The notes under the pieces were generated by a model, which was not told where the DNA came from, did not search any database, and saw nothing but the letters and a program-made list of their open reading frames with translations. Shown piece by piece: positions 62,676 to 64,000 of a stretch of DNA of 64,000 nucleotides. Source of the DNA: Chryseobacterium soli (GTDB taxonomy: Bacteria; Bacteroidota; Bacteroidia; Flavobacteriales; Weeksellaceae); contig NZ_JPRH01000006.1 of NCBI RefSeq assembly GCF_000737705.1, positions 124,001 through 188,000 on the forward strand. The letters are read 5' to 3'. Each line of letters begins with the position of its first letter. The first letter of the stretch is position 1. The translations under genes were made by a program, and so were the position numbers.

Positions 62676-63743
62676 TTATAAATTCGAACTCTGAAACCTC
62701 GTCTCAGTCGACATTTGGGATTGCTTATGTAAAAGCGGTGTGGTATTTTTTATTTTCTTAAATGTTGAGAAAAATGTAGACTTAGAGTTGAACCCAACTT
62801 CATATCCTATTTCTTCAATTTTAAGATATGACCCATTTTCTATTTTCTCACATGCCTCATAGATCCTGTATTCATTGATATAGGTAGAAAAGCTTTTTCC
62901 CATATTATCATTCAGCAGCTGTGAAAGCTGATGGGCAGAAATATTCATCTTTACTGCAACATCGCTTAATTTCAAATTCGGATTTTTATATAATGTTTCC
63001 GTTCTCATTATCCTTTCCAATTTTGAAACAAAGTTATCTGCCAGTTCTTCTGAAATTTTTTTGCTTGAATATTTATTCGCCTCTTTATATTCAACAGATG
63101 GAGATGGATGTTTCTTATTAAATAGAATGAGAAAATTAGCATATAAAACAAATGAAAACACTAGGCTTCCCCCTGCACAATAGATCTGAATCCAGCCTGT
63201 AGAAATAAGCTGATAGGCTAAGAAGATAATTATATTACTCACTAAAACCGAAAGAATCAACCGATTGGATGCTCTCTGTTCTTTTTTTGAATACATGTAA
63301 TAATTATACACCGACAGAAAAACAAAAATAGTCCAAACGGTATAGATAAATGTTCCAAAATAGGTATCCCAGGTAATAGGAAACAGTACATATAGAAGTC
63401 CTACAATTCCTAAAATAAGGGTTAAGAATCCAAAAGATTTTCTGCAGTTTTTAAGATCAAACTGTTCTTTCAAAAAAGAGGATTGAATGTAATACAACAA
63501 AGCCGGGCCCGTAAAAAACAATGCGGACAATCCCATATGCGGAATAATCCGCGGACAATCCGGATAAAAATAGATGCAAACAGAGATTCCCACCCGAATA
63601 CTCAGGGTTAATAAAATAAGACCTAAAAAGAAATCAGGAATGTGTTTTAATTTTTTCACAAACAATAAATAGAAACCCAGCAGAAAACCGTTGAAGGCTC
63701 CTATCGCACTAAAGAAGAATAATATCTGCTGACCAAAACTCAT
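62676..63743 (-). CDS. AraC-family regulator with N-terminal membrane domain
   Basis: 355 residues. The first ~210 form seven membrane helices (GAFNGFLLGFYLLFVKKL and so on). The C-terminal ~100 are a double HTH AraC domain: LKLSDVAVKMNISAHQLSQLL and IEEIGYEVGFNSKSTFFSTFKK, the recognition helix. Such sensors read an envelope or membrane signal and act on DNA from the membrane. The receptor gene lies 80 bases downstream in the same direction, an obvious candidate target. Confidence 0.88.
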   Translation of the reverse strand: MSFGQQILFFFSAIGAFNGFLLGFYLLFVKKLKHIPDFFLGLILLTLSIRVGISVCIYFYPDCPRIIPHMGLSALFFTGPALLYYIQSSFLKEQFDLKNCRKSFGFLTLILGIVGLLYVLFPITWDTYFGTFIYTVWTIFVFLSVYNYYMYSKKEQRASNRLILSVLVSNIIIFLAYQLISTGWIQIYCAGGSLVFSFVLYANFLILFNKKHPSPSVEYKEANKYSSKKISEELADNFVSKLERIMRTETLYKNPNLKLSDVAVKMNISAHQLSQLLNDNMGKSFSTYINEYRIYEACEKIENGSYLKIEEIGYEVGFNSKSTFFSTFKKIKNTTPLLHKQSQMSTETRFQSSNL

Positions 63744-63826
63744 TGTATATTAGTTTTATAAGAAAGTAAATTTAATGAATTCTTGTATTTTAATTACAAA
63801 ATTTCTCTAAAAATCATGGGAAAGCA

Positions 63827-63854
63827 AAAAACCCAAAGCAAGCTTTGGGTTTTT
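63827..63854 (-). terminator. Terminator of citrate synthase
   Basis: A 13-bp perfect stem AAAAACCCAAAGC/GCTTTGGGTTTTT with a short loop, just past the gltA stop. Confidence 0.8.
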
Positions 63855-63873
63855 ATGTATATTGGAACAGAGA

Positions 63874-64000
63874 TTATCTGTTTACCATATCGATGTAGTC
63901 TCTCTGTTGAGCTCCCTGATAAACCTGTCTTGGTCTTCCGATAGGATCCCCTTTGATTCTCATTTCTTTCCATTGAGCGATCCATCCCGGAAGTCTTCCT
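63874..64000 (-). CDS. gltA: Citrate synthase, C-terminal end (partial)
   Basis: Only the last 41 residues are in the window, read leftward: [28 protein letters not shown], then [11 protein letters not shown] and stop. This is the conserved C-terminal tail of type II citrate synthase (TCA cycle). The short overlapping frame that starts [11 protein letters not shown] is a shadow. Confidence 0.9.
   Translation of the reverse strand, partial: GRLPGWIAQWKEMRIKGDPIGRPRQVYQGAQQRDYIDMVNR

Noticed and set aside
63794..63985. 63-codon leftward frame at the window end
   Set aside because: Overlaps the citrate synthase C-terminus in another frame and spans its terminator; no family features.
1..64000. 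CRISPR arrays, tRNA, rRNA, IS elements or prophage
   Set aside because: No direct repeat-spacer arrays, no tRNA TpsiC arm motifs in intergenic DNA, and no transposase or phage proteins were found in any gene.

Overview
The window comes from a low-GC Bacteroidota, most likely a Chryseobacterium-type Weeksellaceae/Flavobacteriia. The evidence is gene content (T9SS type A sorting domain, outer-membrane beta-barrel/TonB-like receptors, OmpA with TSP3 repeats, DPE2-like amylomaltase, split methionine synthase). Many genes also have the phylum-specific -7 promoter element TAnnTTTG, and Shine-Dalgarno sequences are weak. It is mostly ordinary chromosome: I see no prophage, IS element, CRISPR array, rRNA or tRNA.

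Layout. 1-2893: 3' part of an AddA/RecB-like helicase-nuclease. 3002-5398: ferritin, a Spy-like periplasmic protein and an Asn/Gly-rich secreted protein. 5538-9480: DPE2-like 4-alpha-glucanotransferase and a T9SS cargo protein. 9741-12440: cysS, a DinB-like protein and folE; a divergent GNAT-like gene follows. 13744-22577: a six-gene methionine operon read leftward (metX, homoserine dehydrogenase with ACT domains, metZ, the two halves of MetH, metF) behind a SAM-I riboswitch. 22768-25383: a GH63-type glucosidase read rightward, then an OsmC protein. 26077-33228: a MoxR/DUF58/DUF4350/DUF4129/membrane protein/SpoIIM operon with a divergent RDD gene. 33362-43861: housekeeping genes (YebC, OmpA, SmpB, ABC-F, M48 protease, RecJ, NadD) and a glycosyltransferase/phosphoesterase pair. 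44104-49592: two tandem outer-membrane beta-barrel receptors and a lipoprotein esterase.

49658-59715 is the most unusual stretch: about ten tightly packed or overlapping leftward genes. Two guanidino-group-modifying enzymes (arginine deiminase/DDAH fold) come first. They are followed by SAM decarboxylase, a DUF4178 zinc-ribbon membrane protein, a 64-aa membrane protein, DUF350, a membrane-embedded spermidine synthase, a flavin oxidoreductase, a polytopic membrane protein and a GH43 protein. The layout suggests an envelope-located polyamine-type pathway. Next to it, 60028-60192 encodes an unlisted 54-aa peptide with a Gly-Gly leader and a six-cysteine core. It sits beside a third TonB-type receptor and a membrane-bound AraC regulator. 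The window ends in the 3' end of citrate synthase.

Two families of short periodic intergenic repeats are present. One has 8-bp units of the type AATnTAnC and occurs at three sites, two of them inside the methionine operon. The other has 9-bp GCAGATnnn units and occurs at one site. Functions below are inferred from motifs read by eye; no database search was run.
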